Positions 15,808 through 24,232 of a stretch of DNA of 64,000 nt are shown in pieces. The position numbers and the translations under genes were made by a program. Origin of the DNA: Stieleria sp. JC731 (GTDB lineage: Bacteria; Planctomycetota; Planctomycetia; Pirellulales; Pirellulaceae); the NCBI RefSeq assembly GCF_020966635.1, contig NZ_JAJKFQ010000005.1:372001-436000 (forward strand). The letters run 5' to 3'. The stretch's first letter is position 1; every line of letters starts with the position of its first letter. The notes under the pieces were generated by a model. The model was given only the letters and a program-made list of their open reading frames with translations, searched no databases and was not told where the DNA came from.

Positions 15808-16617
15808 CTATGGATGATGCTTTGCCGTGATCGCCAGAGCCTTCGGATGAATCGCCTTCGTCGCAGCCAACACGCTTGATTGTGACAAGCCAAGTGGATC
15901 ACCTTTCCCGTCGGTAACAATTGCGCCGGCTTCGGAAGCGATCAATTGTCCGGCTGCGAAATCCCAAGGAGACAACTTGTATTCAAAGAACGCGCCGAAC
16001 TGCCCCGAAGCGACTGCGCATAGGTCCAGTGCGGCGGTGCCAAAGCGGCGAATCCCATGAATGTCGTGTGAAAAGAATTCTTCGATCGCTGCCAATGTTG
16101 ATCGCATCATGTCGCCACGATCGTAGTAAAAACCGCATCCGATCATTGACTGTGACAGTTCGGTTTCTTTGCCCGCATGAATCGGTTGTGAATTTCGAAA
16201 GGCGCCTTCGCCGCGGATTGCAGTGTAGGTATCGCCGGTGATGGGATTGTGAACGACACCGACCGTTGGGACTCCATCACGTAGGTAGCCGATCGATACG
16301 GCAAAGTGTCCGATGTGATGAGCAAAATTATTTGTGCCGTCTAAGGGGTCGATTACCCACAGATGTTCAGCCGACAAGTCGCATTGCAAGTTTTCTTCGC
16401 CGAGTAATGCGTGTTTCGGGTACGCATCGGCAAGAAGTCGAGCGATCACGGATTGGCTTTCCAGGTCCGCATCACTGACCAGATCGTAACTCTTGCCGCC
16501 AAATTCGGACTTGTCGCGCAGTTCGATGCCATTGTGCCAGTACCGCTGCAAAACGTGACCACCAGCTTGGGATGCGGAAACGGCGGTCTTCAATATGGAG
16601 TTCAGGTTGTCCGACAT
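15808..16617 (-). CDS. Inositol-monophosphatase-family phosphatase
   Basis: The 269-residue product has the full set of metal-site motifs of the family: SDADLESQ, LLGEEN (residues 71-76), WVIDPLDGTNNF (87-98), and SPWDFAAGQLIASEAGA near residue 220. Length and order match SuhB/IMPase proteins, which dephosphorylate inositol 1-phosphate or related sugar or nucleotide phosphates using Mg. Substrate is unknown. A palindromic repeat lies upstream. Confidence 0.9.
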   Translation of the reverse strand: MSDNLNSILKTAVSASQAGGHVLQRYWHNGIELRDKSEFGGKSYDLVSDADLESQSVIARLLADAYPKHALLGEENLQCDLSAEHLWVIDPLDGTNNFAHHIGHFAVSIGYLRDGVPTVGVVHNPITGDTYTAIRGEGAFRNSQPIHAGKETELSQSMIGCGFYYDRGDMMRSTLAAIEEFFSHDIHGIRRFGTAALDLCAVASGQFGAFFEYKLSPWDFAAGQLIASEAGAIVTDGKGDPLGLSQSSVLAATKAIHPKALAITAKHHP

Positions 16618-16702
16618 GGCTGTAGCAAATCTTTGCGATGGGTGATGGCGCTATCTTGTAGGCTAGTGCTATGTTCCAACTGAATTGTACGGCTGGAGCC
16701 CT

Positions 16703-16768
16703 ATCAGCCGCACCGCGTTAGCGGCGGTTGTCGCATGGGCAACCGGGGATAGCGCCCGATCGGCTCAT
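16703..16768. repeat. Single palindromic repeat unit of the dispersed family
   Basis: TCAGCCGCACCGCGTTAGCG...CGGTTG is followed after a short loop by CAACCGGGGATAGCGCC...CGGCTCA. The two arms are imperfect inverted copies and share the core of the repeats at 300-616, 35367-35542 and 56706-57028. It lies between two leftward genes. Confidence 0.75.
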
Positions 16769-16870
16769 TCGAAAATCAAGCTTGACCGAAGCACTTGCCA
16801 AAAGGGGGCGATTTTGGCGTCACGTTTTTCGATTGCGAATTGGGCCGAGTCAACATGCTGCCGAGAGCAC

Positions 16871-18250
16871 CTACCCGGTCGTTGGGTTTGGGGCGTTTTC
16901 CGGACTGGCGACCGGCAGTTTGACCAAGGCCAAGGTTCCGCGTCCAGGGATGGACGAAAACTTTAGCGACCCACCCAATTGTGAAACGACGTTCCTGGTT
17001 AGGTAAAGCCCCAAACCGATGCCGCGACCTGGTTCTTTGGTGGTAAAGAACGGATCGCCGATTCGACCGAGAACTTCGTCGGTCATCCCCTGGCCTTCGT
17101 CGGTAACGATAAATTCGACGAACTGATCGTCGATTCGCGATTCGACTTTGACGCGGCCATTGACCCCGCTTGCATCGAGGCCATTGTGAATCAAGTTGCG
17201 AATCGCCTGGGCGACGGCTTCCTCGGGCATCCACAAGGTTCGGTTTTCGTCGTCTTCGGATCCGTCGATCACGTCGACACGATGGGGATCGCGGACGCCT
17301 TCGAGTGTCGCATCGATCAGGTCGCCCACCGTCGTTTTGTACCATTGCTGGGCCATCGAATCGCCCGCGGCACCACGCATGCGGTGCAAAATGTGTCGGC
17401 ACAGTTCCAATTGATGGTCGATGAGGCGAAGGTCTTCGGCGACGGATTCGGGTTTTTCAATGCCTTCCAGGTGCCGTGACAATTCCCGTGAGATCACATC
17501 GATTGTCGAAAGCGGTGTGGCAAGTTCATGGGCCGCCCCGGCGGCGAGTGTGGTCAACGCTTCCAGTCGTCGATTCGCCGCCTTGGCAAGTTGGCTTTCA
17601 CGCAGCTCTTTTTCGCGGGCGCGTAGGGAGCCACTGGTGCGAGTCACGAAGTAGGTCACCACGGATGCACAGGTTGCGAAGGCGATCATCAAACCGATCG
17701 AACGCAATCCGAACTCGTGTCGAGCTAGTGGCGGCCCCAATTCAGAAACTGGGACACTATCAAGCAAGATCGTTGCGTATCCGACGATGGCAACCGCAGT
17801 CATCGACCAAGCGGCTCGAGGCCAAATCATCACTCCGCCAACGGCAAGATTGACGAAGTAGAAAAAACTGAATGGGTTCGCCGGACCACCGCTGAAGTAC
17901 AGCATCGCCGTTAGCGTCATCAGGTCCAGCAGCATCAGGCCAAGAGTGATCAAGCGAACCGTCGGGGGATCGTCCGCAGACAGTAGCTCTGTTTCACCGC
18001 TTAGTTCTGCAGTCGGCTGGGCCGATTCGGATCGGAGATAGACGCCATAGACGACGTTCGTGACCGCGGTCATCGCGACGAGCGCAAGTAGCGCGTCGTA
18101 TTGCAACTTGATCCCGATCAGTACGGCCACGACGATGGCGACTAGCTGGCCGGCGATCGCAAAGTATCGCAGGTGCAACAGCCAGGTCGATGAACCCAGG
18201 CGTGCTGCCGGAATAAGCGGGATTGCTAGGCGAGAAGAAAGGTCATTCAC
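16871..18250 (-). CDS. RegB/PrrB-like redox sensor histidine kinase
   Basis: The 459-residue membrane protein has about six hydrophobic segments in residues 20-205. It carries GGPANPF (121-127), the conserved quinone-contact heptapeptide of RegB sensors. The H-box is LAAGAAHELATPLSTI (His241), typical of RegB. The kinase domain has N-box NLIHNGLDAS, G1 DEGQGM, F-box DPFFTTK and G2 GIGLGLYLT. RegB kinases sense the quinone pool and phosphorylate RegA. No RegA-like regulator lies next to it; the upstream neighbour, 146 nt away, is a PP2C phosphatase. The orphan status is unusual for this family. Confidence 0.85.
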   Translation of the reverse strand: MNDLSSRLAIPLIPAARLGSSTWLLHLRYFAIAGQLVAIVVAVLIGIKLQYDALLALVAMTAVTNVVYGVYLRSESAQPTAELSGETELLSADDPPTVRLITLGLMLLDLMTLTAMLYFSGGPANPFSFFYFVNLAVGGVMIWPRAAWSMTAVAIVGYATILLDSVPVSELGPPLARHEFGLRSIGLMIAFATCASVVTYFVTRTSGSLRAREKELRESQLAKAANRRLEALTTLAAGAAHELATPLSTIDVISRELSRHLEGIEKPESVAEDLRLIDHQLELCRHILHRMRGAAGDSMAQQWYKTTVGDLIDATLEGVRDPHRVDVIDGSEDDENRTLWMPEEAVAQAIRNLIHNGLDASGVNGRVKVESRIDDQFVEFIVTDEGQGMTDEVLGRIGDPFFTTKEPGRGIGLGLYLTRNVVSQLGGSLKFSSIPGRGTLALVKLPVASPENAPNPTTG

Positions 18251-18396
18251 TTCGATCGGCCGTGCTGATAGCTGTAAAAATGTCGGGATGCGGCGAACGA
18301 CCCGATTCGAGCGGCGTGGAAAGAATGGACAACCGATCGCGAACGATGCCGCATCATTGTCAGTCGCTGGCGGCTTCTAAGATAACCAACGTTGGT

Positions 18397-19779
18397 TCAG
18401 TGATCGATCGCCGTTTCGTTCGCGCTTCGATCATGTTGTTCGCGCAGTTGGTGCATCGTTTCGATGATCGCTTTGGCCTGAAAGCTGATGCCTGATTTGC
18501 CGTCACCGGCCTGCATCGCGGCTGCACCCTGCTTTTGCAGTTCATCGATTTGGCCCCAGTCCATGAGCCAGTTTTTTAGCTTGGCTGCATCACGGAGTTC
18601 TTCGACGGTTTTACCGAGTCGTTGGTATAGCGTTTCGTCGGGTTTGGCGAGGTATCTTCGGTAAGGTGCGTTTCCACCGAACGCTTTGGGAATCGTTGTT
18701 CCGTCACGCAGGGCAAGATTGCGTCGCCGCGACTGTTCTTTAAAGCTGCTGTAGCTCATCGCGGCAATGACGCCCGAAATGATCGCTCCGATCACAGCGA
18801 TGATCATCGGCCCGGGTTCTTGCAACAGAAAGAAAGCCACACTGGTGATCGAGGAAATGCCGCAGGCGACGATCGACGCGATTGTACCCCAGAAGACCAG
18901 CGTGTCGTCGTCGCGGGATTGCATCTGTTTGGCTTCGGGACTGACCAGCGGGCCGTCCGTAACAGTGGCGATCACCACGGTGGAGTTATCTGGTCCGCCA
19001 CGAAGATTGGCTAAGTCAACTAAGACTTCGGCCGCCAAATCATCGGGTAAGCACTCTAACAGTGTGGCGATTTCGACATCGTCGACCTGGCCGGACAAGC
19101 CATCGCTACACAGCAGAAATTTGTCACCGATTTCGATCTCGAAAGGGCCTTCGATGTCAACTTGAACATCGCAGTTTGGGCCAAGCGATCGAGTGATCAC
19201 ATTTTTGGGCAGTGCCTGTCCAAGTGCGCTATCCGGGTGAACCTGGCCGCTCGCCTGAACTTCCCAGACCAATGAATGGTCAAACGTCATCTGTTCGAAA
19301 ACACTGCCGCGAAGCCGATAGATTCGCGAATCACCCACGTGTGCGATAACGGCACCGGTCGGCAGCAAGGCGAGGCTGCTGGCGGTGGTTCCCATATTGT
19401 GAAATTCGGGATTCTTCTGACCACGCTGGAAGATTTCCGCGTTCGCTTCGCTGACGGCGACATGCAATGCGTCTTTCGCTGACATCGGTGACGAGCGAAA
19501 GTAATTCATCGCGATCAGTTCGGTCGCCATGCTACTGGCTAGCTCGCCAGCGGCGTGTGCCCCCATCCCATCGGCGACGACGAACAGGTGTCCTCGGGCG
19601 TCGAAACGTTCACGCGACTGCGCCGGGATCATGGAGTGCGAATCTTGATTGTTGGTCCGGCGCATTCCGACATCGGTTCGCGCTGCACAGACAACACCAG
19701 GATTCCAAGACTCCGACACCGATCGCTTTTCCCGAGGTTGTTTCAAAAAGTAGGACGTTGAGATGACTTGAACGAACAT
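18397..19779 (-). CDS. Membrane-anchored PP2C-type serine/threonine phosphatase
   Basis: The start is set at ATG 19779, giving 460 residues; the frame extends 22 codons further up. Residues about 30-275 form a PP2C domain: TDVGMRRTNNQDS, VVADGMGAHAAGE, NMGTTASSLAL, HVGDSRIYRLR, LLCSDGLSGQV and GGPDNSTVVI supply the metal-binding aspartates. Two hydrophobic helices follow at about 300-355, then a cytoplasmic helical tail of about 100 residues. It removes phosphate from Ser/Thr and usually opposes Hanks-type kinases, none of which is in the window. It is upstream of and co-oriented with the RegB-like kinase. Confidence 0.85.
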   Translation of the reverse strand: MFVQVISTSYFLKQPREKRSVSESWNPGVVCAARTDVGMRRTNNQDSHSMIPAQSRERFDARGHLFVVADGMGAHAAGELASSMATELIAMNYFRSSPMSAKDALHVAVSEANAEIFQRGQKNPEFHNMGTTASSLALLPTGAVIAHVGDSRIYRLRGSVFEQMTFDHSLVWEVQASGQVHPDSALGQALPKNVITRSLGPNCDVQVDIEGPFEIEIGDKFLLCSDGLSGQVDDVEIATLLECLPDDLAAEVLVDLANLRGGPDNSTVVIATVTDGPLVSPEAKQMQSRDDDTLVFWGTIASIVACGISSITSVAFFLLQEPGPMIIAVIGAIISGVIAAMSYSSFKEQSRRRNLALRDGTTIPKAFGGNAPYRRYLAKPDETLYQRLGKTVEELRDAAKLKNWLMDWGQIDELQKQGAAAMQAGDGKSGISFQAKAIIETMHQLREQHDRSANETAIDH

Positions 19780-19983
19780 GTCACCATGAATTCGTCGTCG
19801 ACACAGACGACAGATGTTTATTGTATTTGCAAGCCGTTGAAACACCTAGGCGGCGTTTCGGCGGGGCAATTCGTGAAAGTTCAGACCCTCATTTGGTTCT
19901 GTCTACCACAGTCATATACCGCCATGTCAGAGTAATCTTTCGTTTGCTTGATTGTTTGCTAGGGATTTTGTTTCGTCGCGAAA

Positions 19984-20589
19984 TCACGACCAATCCGCAG
20001 CATTCTCCCATTTTCCCTGGAACAGCAGTTCAGAAAGCGGTTTGCGGACTCTGGCTGCCCGTTCCCGATCTTGCAACTTTTGATTGTTCGGATCGGTCGC
20101 GGCGTCAAGATCCGGGTAGCCGATCGCGATCGCCGTTGCCGGTTCGAACGGTTCAGGGATCTGATATTCTGTTCGTATCTGGCTTAGATTTATTCCGCCC
20201 ATCTGATGGACTTGCAAACCCAAGGCGGTCGCTTGCAGTGCGAAGTGCGCCGCAGCTTGTCCGAGATCGTGCAACGCGACTCGGTTTGGGTTGTCGTTTT
20301 GCGTGAACTTGCTGCGATAAGCTGTCAGGACTAGAGCACCGGCGTTGGCCGCCCAGGATTGGTTGGCTTCCATTAGACAGCTAAGCATCTTCTGAAAGTC
20401 TTCGGAGTCACTGCGGGTGGCGACGATGAAACGCCAGGGCTGTTCATTGAAGCTGCTTGCCGCCCATGCGGCAGCCTCGAAGCACTGCTTTAAAAGGTCG
20501 GTTGGGACCGGTTTCGGCGAGAAGCGATATGCGCTGTACCGATTGGCGACCGAGTCGATGACGGAATGACGTGTGGGGTTCGTCGTCAC
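19984..20589 (-). CDS. Nitroreductase-family flavoprotein
   Basis: The 201-residue product has the family length and order: RYSAYRFSPKPVP at the N-terminus, AAWAASSFNEQPWRFIV (FMN phosphate and ring contacts), DLGQAAAHFALQATALGLQVHQMGGI, and a C-terminal basic tail after AIAIGYPD. Such enzymes are FMN-dependent NAD(P)H oxidoreductases acting on nitro compounds, quinones or enals. Substrate is unknown. Confidence 0.9.
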   Translation of the reverse strand: MTTNPTRHSVIDSVANRYSAYRFSPKPVPTDLLKQCFEAAAWAASSFNEQPWRFIVATRSDSEDFQKMLSCLMEANQSWAANAGALVLTAYRSKFTQNDNPNRVALHDLGQAAAHFALQATALGLQVHQMGGINLSQIRTEYQIPEPFEPATAIAIGYPDLDAATDPNNQKLQDRERAARVRKPLSELLFQGKWENAADWS

Positions 20590-20953
20590 GATGTTTAAAG
20601 CTCCGCAGACAACACAAAAGCTCGATCAAATGCGAGCCGCGTCGCGCGATGGTTTGAAGTTTTGGATTGGGTTATCGCGTCTATCGCCTTGGGTCGACTG
20701 GATGGACCCGGGAGCGAAAAGGCGTATTCAAATGACTACGCCTGGGTGACAACGCTCAGAATAGCGATTTCTGTACGCCGATGTGGCTCCGCGATCGATC
20801 TCCGCCGCACAATTGGAGCGGAAAGCGTGGCAGAACCCCGACAAGCATTCGCAGGCGGTGGCACCGCGAATCTTGATTGGCGTTCCGCTTGACACACGCG
20901 ACAGTCGACTTCAACTGCTTGCATCGAGCGGCGACATATCGAAAGCTTTCGAT
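20590..20953. other. Gene-free stretch between two leftward genes
   Basis: About 360 bases with only short frames lacking ribosome sites. I see no terminator and no recognisable RNA. It should hold the nitroreductase promoter. Confidence 0.4.
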
Positions 20954-22516
20954 CTACTGCGAGCGTCTGGCGAGCATCAGTGCACCGCGTTCGTTGCGGA
21001 TTGGGAAGTCCGCGATTTCGCGACGCAACATCGCAAGTGGGTCTTTGGCGTTGCTATCGGAGTTCCGCATGCAGCACCCAATCAGATCCTGTCCTATTCC
21101 GTCTTTGCGAAGCCCCCCGGTGTAGGCCAGTAGCTTCTCACCTTGGGCAAGCTTGAATGTTGATTCGAAGCAATCGATATCGAATGAGCTTGCCAGCGGG
21201 CGACAGCCGGATGCGACCAGTGGCCGATATCCGTAGTCTCCGGCGATCATGCCTTCGATCTGTCCGGCAACAGCGACTTCGCCTTCTCCTGTTTCTGGAT
21301 CCAACCGCAGGTACATCAACGAGACCAGTTGATCAGCGGTGTTGGTTTGCCAGAGGGTATCGCTGATTCGTTGCAGCATTTGGCGTGGTGAGTGTCGATA
21401 TCCGCTGTGCGCGGTCAGCGCGGCGCGGGCCGTGGTGGCGGCCATTGCGCCATTGGCATGATGGTCAACGGCTTCGGCGATTGCCAGCATGATGCTGCCA
21501 TCGGGGAGGACATCCCAGGCGTGCCAGCCGGTGGCCCAGCGATCTGGGGAGTCGATCATTCCGTCAACAAACCAGCCACTGGCAATGTCGTTGCTTGCAG
21601 GAAGTGCCGAGTACTGCCATGCGGCGATGTCGGCGACCGCTTCGGTGGCTTGTTTGGACGAAAGTTGGGCACGGCTTTGTACGGCCGCGGACAGATTCAA
21701 GGCGACCAGTTTGGCAGCCATTCGTGCGATGGCGGCATGTGACTTGTCCAAAGGCTTTCGGTTTTGCGAGAACAGCCAAAGCGTTCCCACCGGAAGGTCC
21801 CCTTTGTAGATCGCGGCACAAATCGCCGAGCCGGCGTTTTCGGGAGCGTTCCAAGTCGAACCGATTTCGTTGTGTAGGTCATCGATCATGACGACCTCTT
21901 GCACCATCGCTTCTAGATCACCGCGGCTGCCACGCAGGGCGCGAGGCTCGGCGGTCAATCGTTCTTGTGGCAGACCAAAGACGACCCGCGTGTTAAGAAA
22001 CTGTGTATCGTCATCCAAGACATAGATCGCCGCGGCATCAAATCGCAACGCTTCGGCTGCATCACGCAAAGTGCCTTCGATGCTTGCACATGTTTCTTCG
22101 ACGTCAGCGGTGTGGTACGGAGCGACCGCCATCGCGGCGAGTTCGACTTCACGTTTGCGGACATGCGATTGCAACATTTCGATGTCGCTCGCCATCTCGG
22201 TCGCAAGTTGGGCCAGTTCGGCGGCGCTCGCTTTTTCGACCGGAGGCATTGCGTCGACGGGGTTGTCAGCCATCACGTCCATCCCTACCGCGGGCAAGAC
22301 GCGAACGGGCTTGCGGCGAGAGGTATCGGTTTGAACCGAAGGACGATGCGATGCATCGACCCGCCAGCCAGTCGCCGCCGAAAACGCTTGCCAGAATTTT
22401 TGGCTTGTAGTGCGAGCGTTGATGGATGATTCCGCGGCGTTTTCATCGCCACGATGGATACGTAGATGATTGGGAGCCGTCTTTTCCACAGCGTATTCCT
22501 GGCAGTCGAGACGCAC
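20954..22516 (-). CDS. GAF-SpoIIE (RsbU-like) PP2C phosphatase
   Basis: The 520-residue product starts at GTG; the next good ATG is at 22282. Residues about 90-125 form a helical linker (ELAQLATEMASDIEMLQSH) and 135-285 a GAF sensor domain (CASIEGTLRDAAEALRFDAAAIYVLDDD and GSAICAAIYKGDLPVGTLWLFS). The C-terminal 210 residues have SpoIIE/PP2C character (SIMLAIAEAVDHHANGAMAA, SLMYLRLDPETGEGEVAVAG, LLAYTGGLRKDG). RsbU-type phosphatases dephosphorylate anti-anti-sigma factors, controlling a partner-switching module. The canonical metal motif DVSGHG is changed to AEAVDHHANG, so activity is uncertain. No STAS or anti-sigma gene is nearby. Confidence 0.75.
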   Translation of the reverse strand: MRLDCQEYAVEKTAPNHLRIHRGDENAAESSINARTTSQKFWQAFSAATGWRVDASHRPSVQTDTSRRKPVRVLPAVGMDVMADNPVDAMPPVEKASAAELAQLATEMASDIEMLQSHVRKREVELAAMAVAPYHTADVEETCASIEGTLRDAAEALRFDAAAIYVLDDDTQFLNTRVVFGLPQERLTAEPRALRGSRGDLEAMVQEVVMIDDLHNEIGSTWNAPENAGSAICAAIYKGDLPVGTLWLFSQNRKPLDKSHAAIARMAAKLVALNLSAAVQSRAQLSSKQATEAVADIAAWQYSALPASNDIASGWFVDGMIDSPDRWATGWHAWDVLPDGSIMLAIAEAVDHHANGAMAATTARAALTAHSGYRHSPRQMLQRISDTLWQTNTADQLVSLMYLRLDPETGEGEVAVAGQIEGMIAGDYGYRPLVASGCRPLASSFDIDCFESTFKLAQGEKLLAYTGGLRKDGIGQDLIGCCMRNSDSNAKDPLAMLRREIADFPIRNERGALMLARRSQ

Positions 22517-23020
22517 TTGGTCCGCGTCGGTGGTTGAAAGGGGGCACGTGTGGTCAGCACTTGTGGCCGTGACGACGAATAAAAAATGACGTCACTACCG
22601 TTTGCGTTTGTCACACCCGGATTGAATCTCTCGGGCGAGCTGATAACGCCTTCTAAACACCGTGCAACGGCAATCCCTGCCAGTAATGTTTCCATCTCTT
22701 CGCCAGTTCGAATCGAACCGCAGTTCGAATCGAGCTGGCTGTTGAATGTAGCCATCGTCCATCGCCCCCAGTCGGTATGAACTGATTTGCTAGTAAACCT
22801 TACGATGGCCGCAGACTCGAAGTCGGCTCTCGGTACGATCGTTACCAACGGAGCAAACCGTGTTTGGATCAAAATGCCGCACAACGGTCCCGATCCGGTC
22901 GAAAAGTACATGCAGGCCATGTGATCCAGTCGGTCGCTTTGGTACGGCACGGATAGCCGTTCCGATCGTGGCTTTCAGTCGGATCGAATGTGACACGGTG
23001 TGATAACGAGGTGGGAAAGG
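22517..23020. other. Gene-free region between divergent genes
   Basis: About 500 bases between the phosphatase (leftward) and an exported-protein gene (rightward). Short frames here run into neighbouring genes in shadow frames and have no coding character. It presumably carries both promoters. Confidence 0.4.
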
Positions 23021-23920
23021 ATGTCCCGGAAAAGAATCATCATCGGATCGAAGCGACGCTTAGCAATGTTGCTAGGCGGGTTGGCAGTATCGTTGCCTTT
23101 GGCAGGCAGCGTCGCCCGGGCGCATCATCCTGACCGCGAAAATCAAGCCGTCCATCAGCGAGTGGATGTGATCGGCCCTGTTGGCAATCGGTTGGCGCCG
23201 GGGTATCGGCGGACTTACAACCGGCCCAGCTATATTGAAGGCAAGATCGCCTATCACATCGCCCCGTCCAGCCAGGAAGCGATGGCATGGCATCGTGCGG
23301 TACATCGGGATTTGTACAGCGAATCAAAACGCTGCAAGCGATACACCGATCTGTACTTCTATCCCAAACCCTGGGAAGCCCTACTAACTGGGCCACGGTC
23401 ATCGCAGGGTATCGGCGCAGACGAGACGGTTATCGATAGCGTCCCGACGATCGACAGTGGCAATGTCGAAGAGATCGAAGACGCGTTGAATTTGCAGCCG
23501 CCCGGTTCAGACGACCTCGGCAGTTCACCATCGGATCGAGGCAGTCGATTTGCCGCGCCACGTTTTCAAAACGGAAAACAACAGCGGACAGAACCAGAGC
23601 TGCCCCTATTAGATTTGAACGACTACTCGGCTATCCAGCGGTCTGGTGGAGTTTCCAACCCATCGACTGATACGTTTGGTGTCGAATCGCAATTCGGCTT
23701 GGCAAGTTCGGAAGAAGAGATCGCTCAAGATCGGTTGGCGGCCGATCCACAGATCGCTGCTCCGAAAATCGCTGCTCCGAAAATCATGGTCGACGAACCG
23801 GAAATGGTTGTCGCCGCGACGGGAAATCAAAGCAAGGCGAAGAAATCGGCGCGGACGTTAAATCCGCTTTCGCTTCTGACAAAGCCGATCTACCTGCGGT
23901 TCTCACCCGCAGAAAACTGA
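23021..23920 (+). CDS. Exported protein of unknown function
   Basis: The 299-residue product from ATG 23021 (GGGAAAGG immediately upstream) has a signal peptide: basic start MSRKRIIIGSKRR, hydrophobic LAMLLGGLAVSLPLAG, cleavage near ARA/HH. The first 100 residues hold a conserved-looking part (APGYRRTYNRPSYIEGKIAY and HRAVHRDLYSESKRCKRYTDLYFYPKPWE) and the rest is acidic and low-complexity with a short duplicated IAAPKIAAPKI. I do not recognise a family. It ends at a strong terminator. Confidence 0.7.
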   Translation: MSRKRIIIGSKRRLAMLLGGLAVSLPLAGSVARAHHPDRENQAVHQRVDVIGPVGNRLAPGYRRTYNRPSYIEGKIAYHIAPSSQEAMAWHRAVHRDLYSESKRCKRYTDLYFYPKPWEALLTGPRSSQGIGADETVIDSVPTIDSGNVEEIEDALNLQPPGSDDLGSSPSDRGSRFAAPRFQNGKQQRTEPELPLLDLNDYSAIQRSGGVSNPSTDTFGVESQFGLASSEEEIAQDRLAADPQIAAPKIAAPKIMVDEPEMVVAATGNQSKAKKSARTLNPLSLLTKPIYLRFSPAEN

Positions 23921-23944
23921 TCACAACTGGTGTGGTAACCAATT

Positions 23945-23991
23945 GGCGGCGTGCTTCGCGACTCGATCGTGAAACACGCCGCCTTTTTTTT
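23945..23991 (+). terminator. Rho-independent terminator
   Basis: GGCGGCGTG (23945-23953) pairs with CACGCCGCC (23975-23983), followed by eight T. It ends the exported-protein gene. Confidence 0.9.
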
Positions 23992-24232
23992 GTTGTGAAA
24001 CAGCTCATCAGGCTCGCTTTGAAAACTAATCGGAATTTTTGACAGAACCGTCAAAGTTTGCGTGCCTTGCCACCGATATCCAACTCCTGGACAGGTTCTC
24101 GTGTTTGCGATGACGCGAGAAGCTGGTGGGGGGCTTCCATTTGGACTGCTCGTGTTTGGGCCGAATCGTCGTGTGATCCTCCTTCACACGGACCGAATTC
24201 GGTTGCATCACGACCTAGGGAAGCTTTTGGGC

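Noticed and set aside
22285-22950. Minus-strand frame of 221 codons upstream of the SpoIIE-type gene
   Set aside because: It overlaps the GAF-SpoIIE coding region for about 230 bases in another frame and has no recognisable domain or ribosome site.
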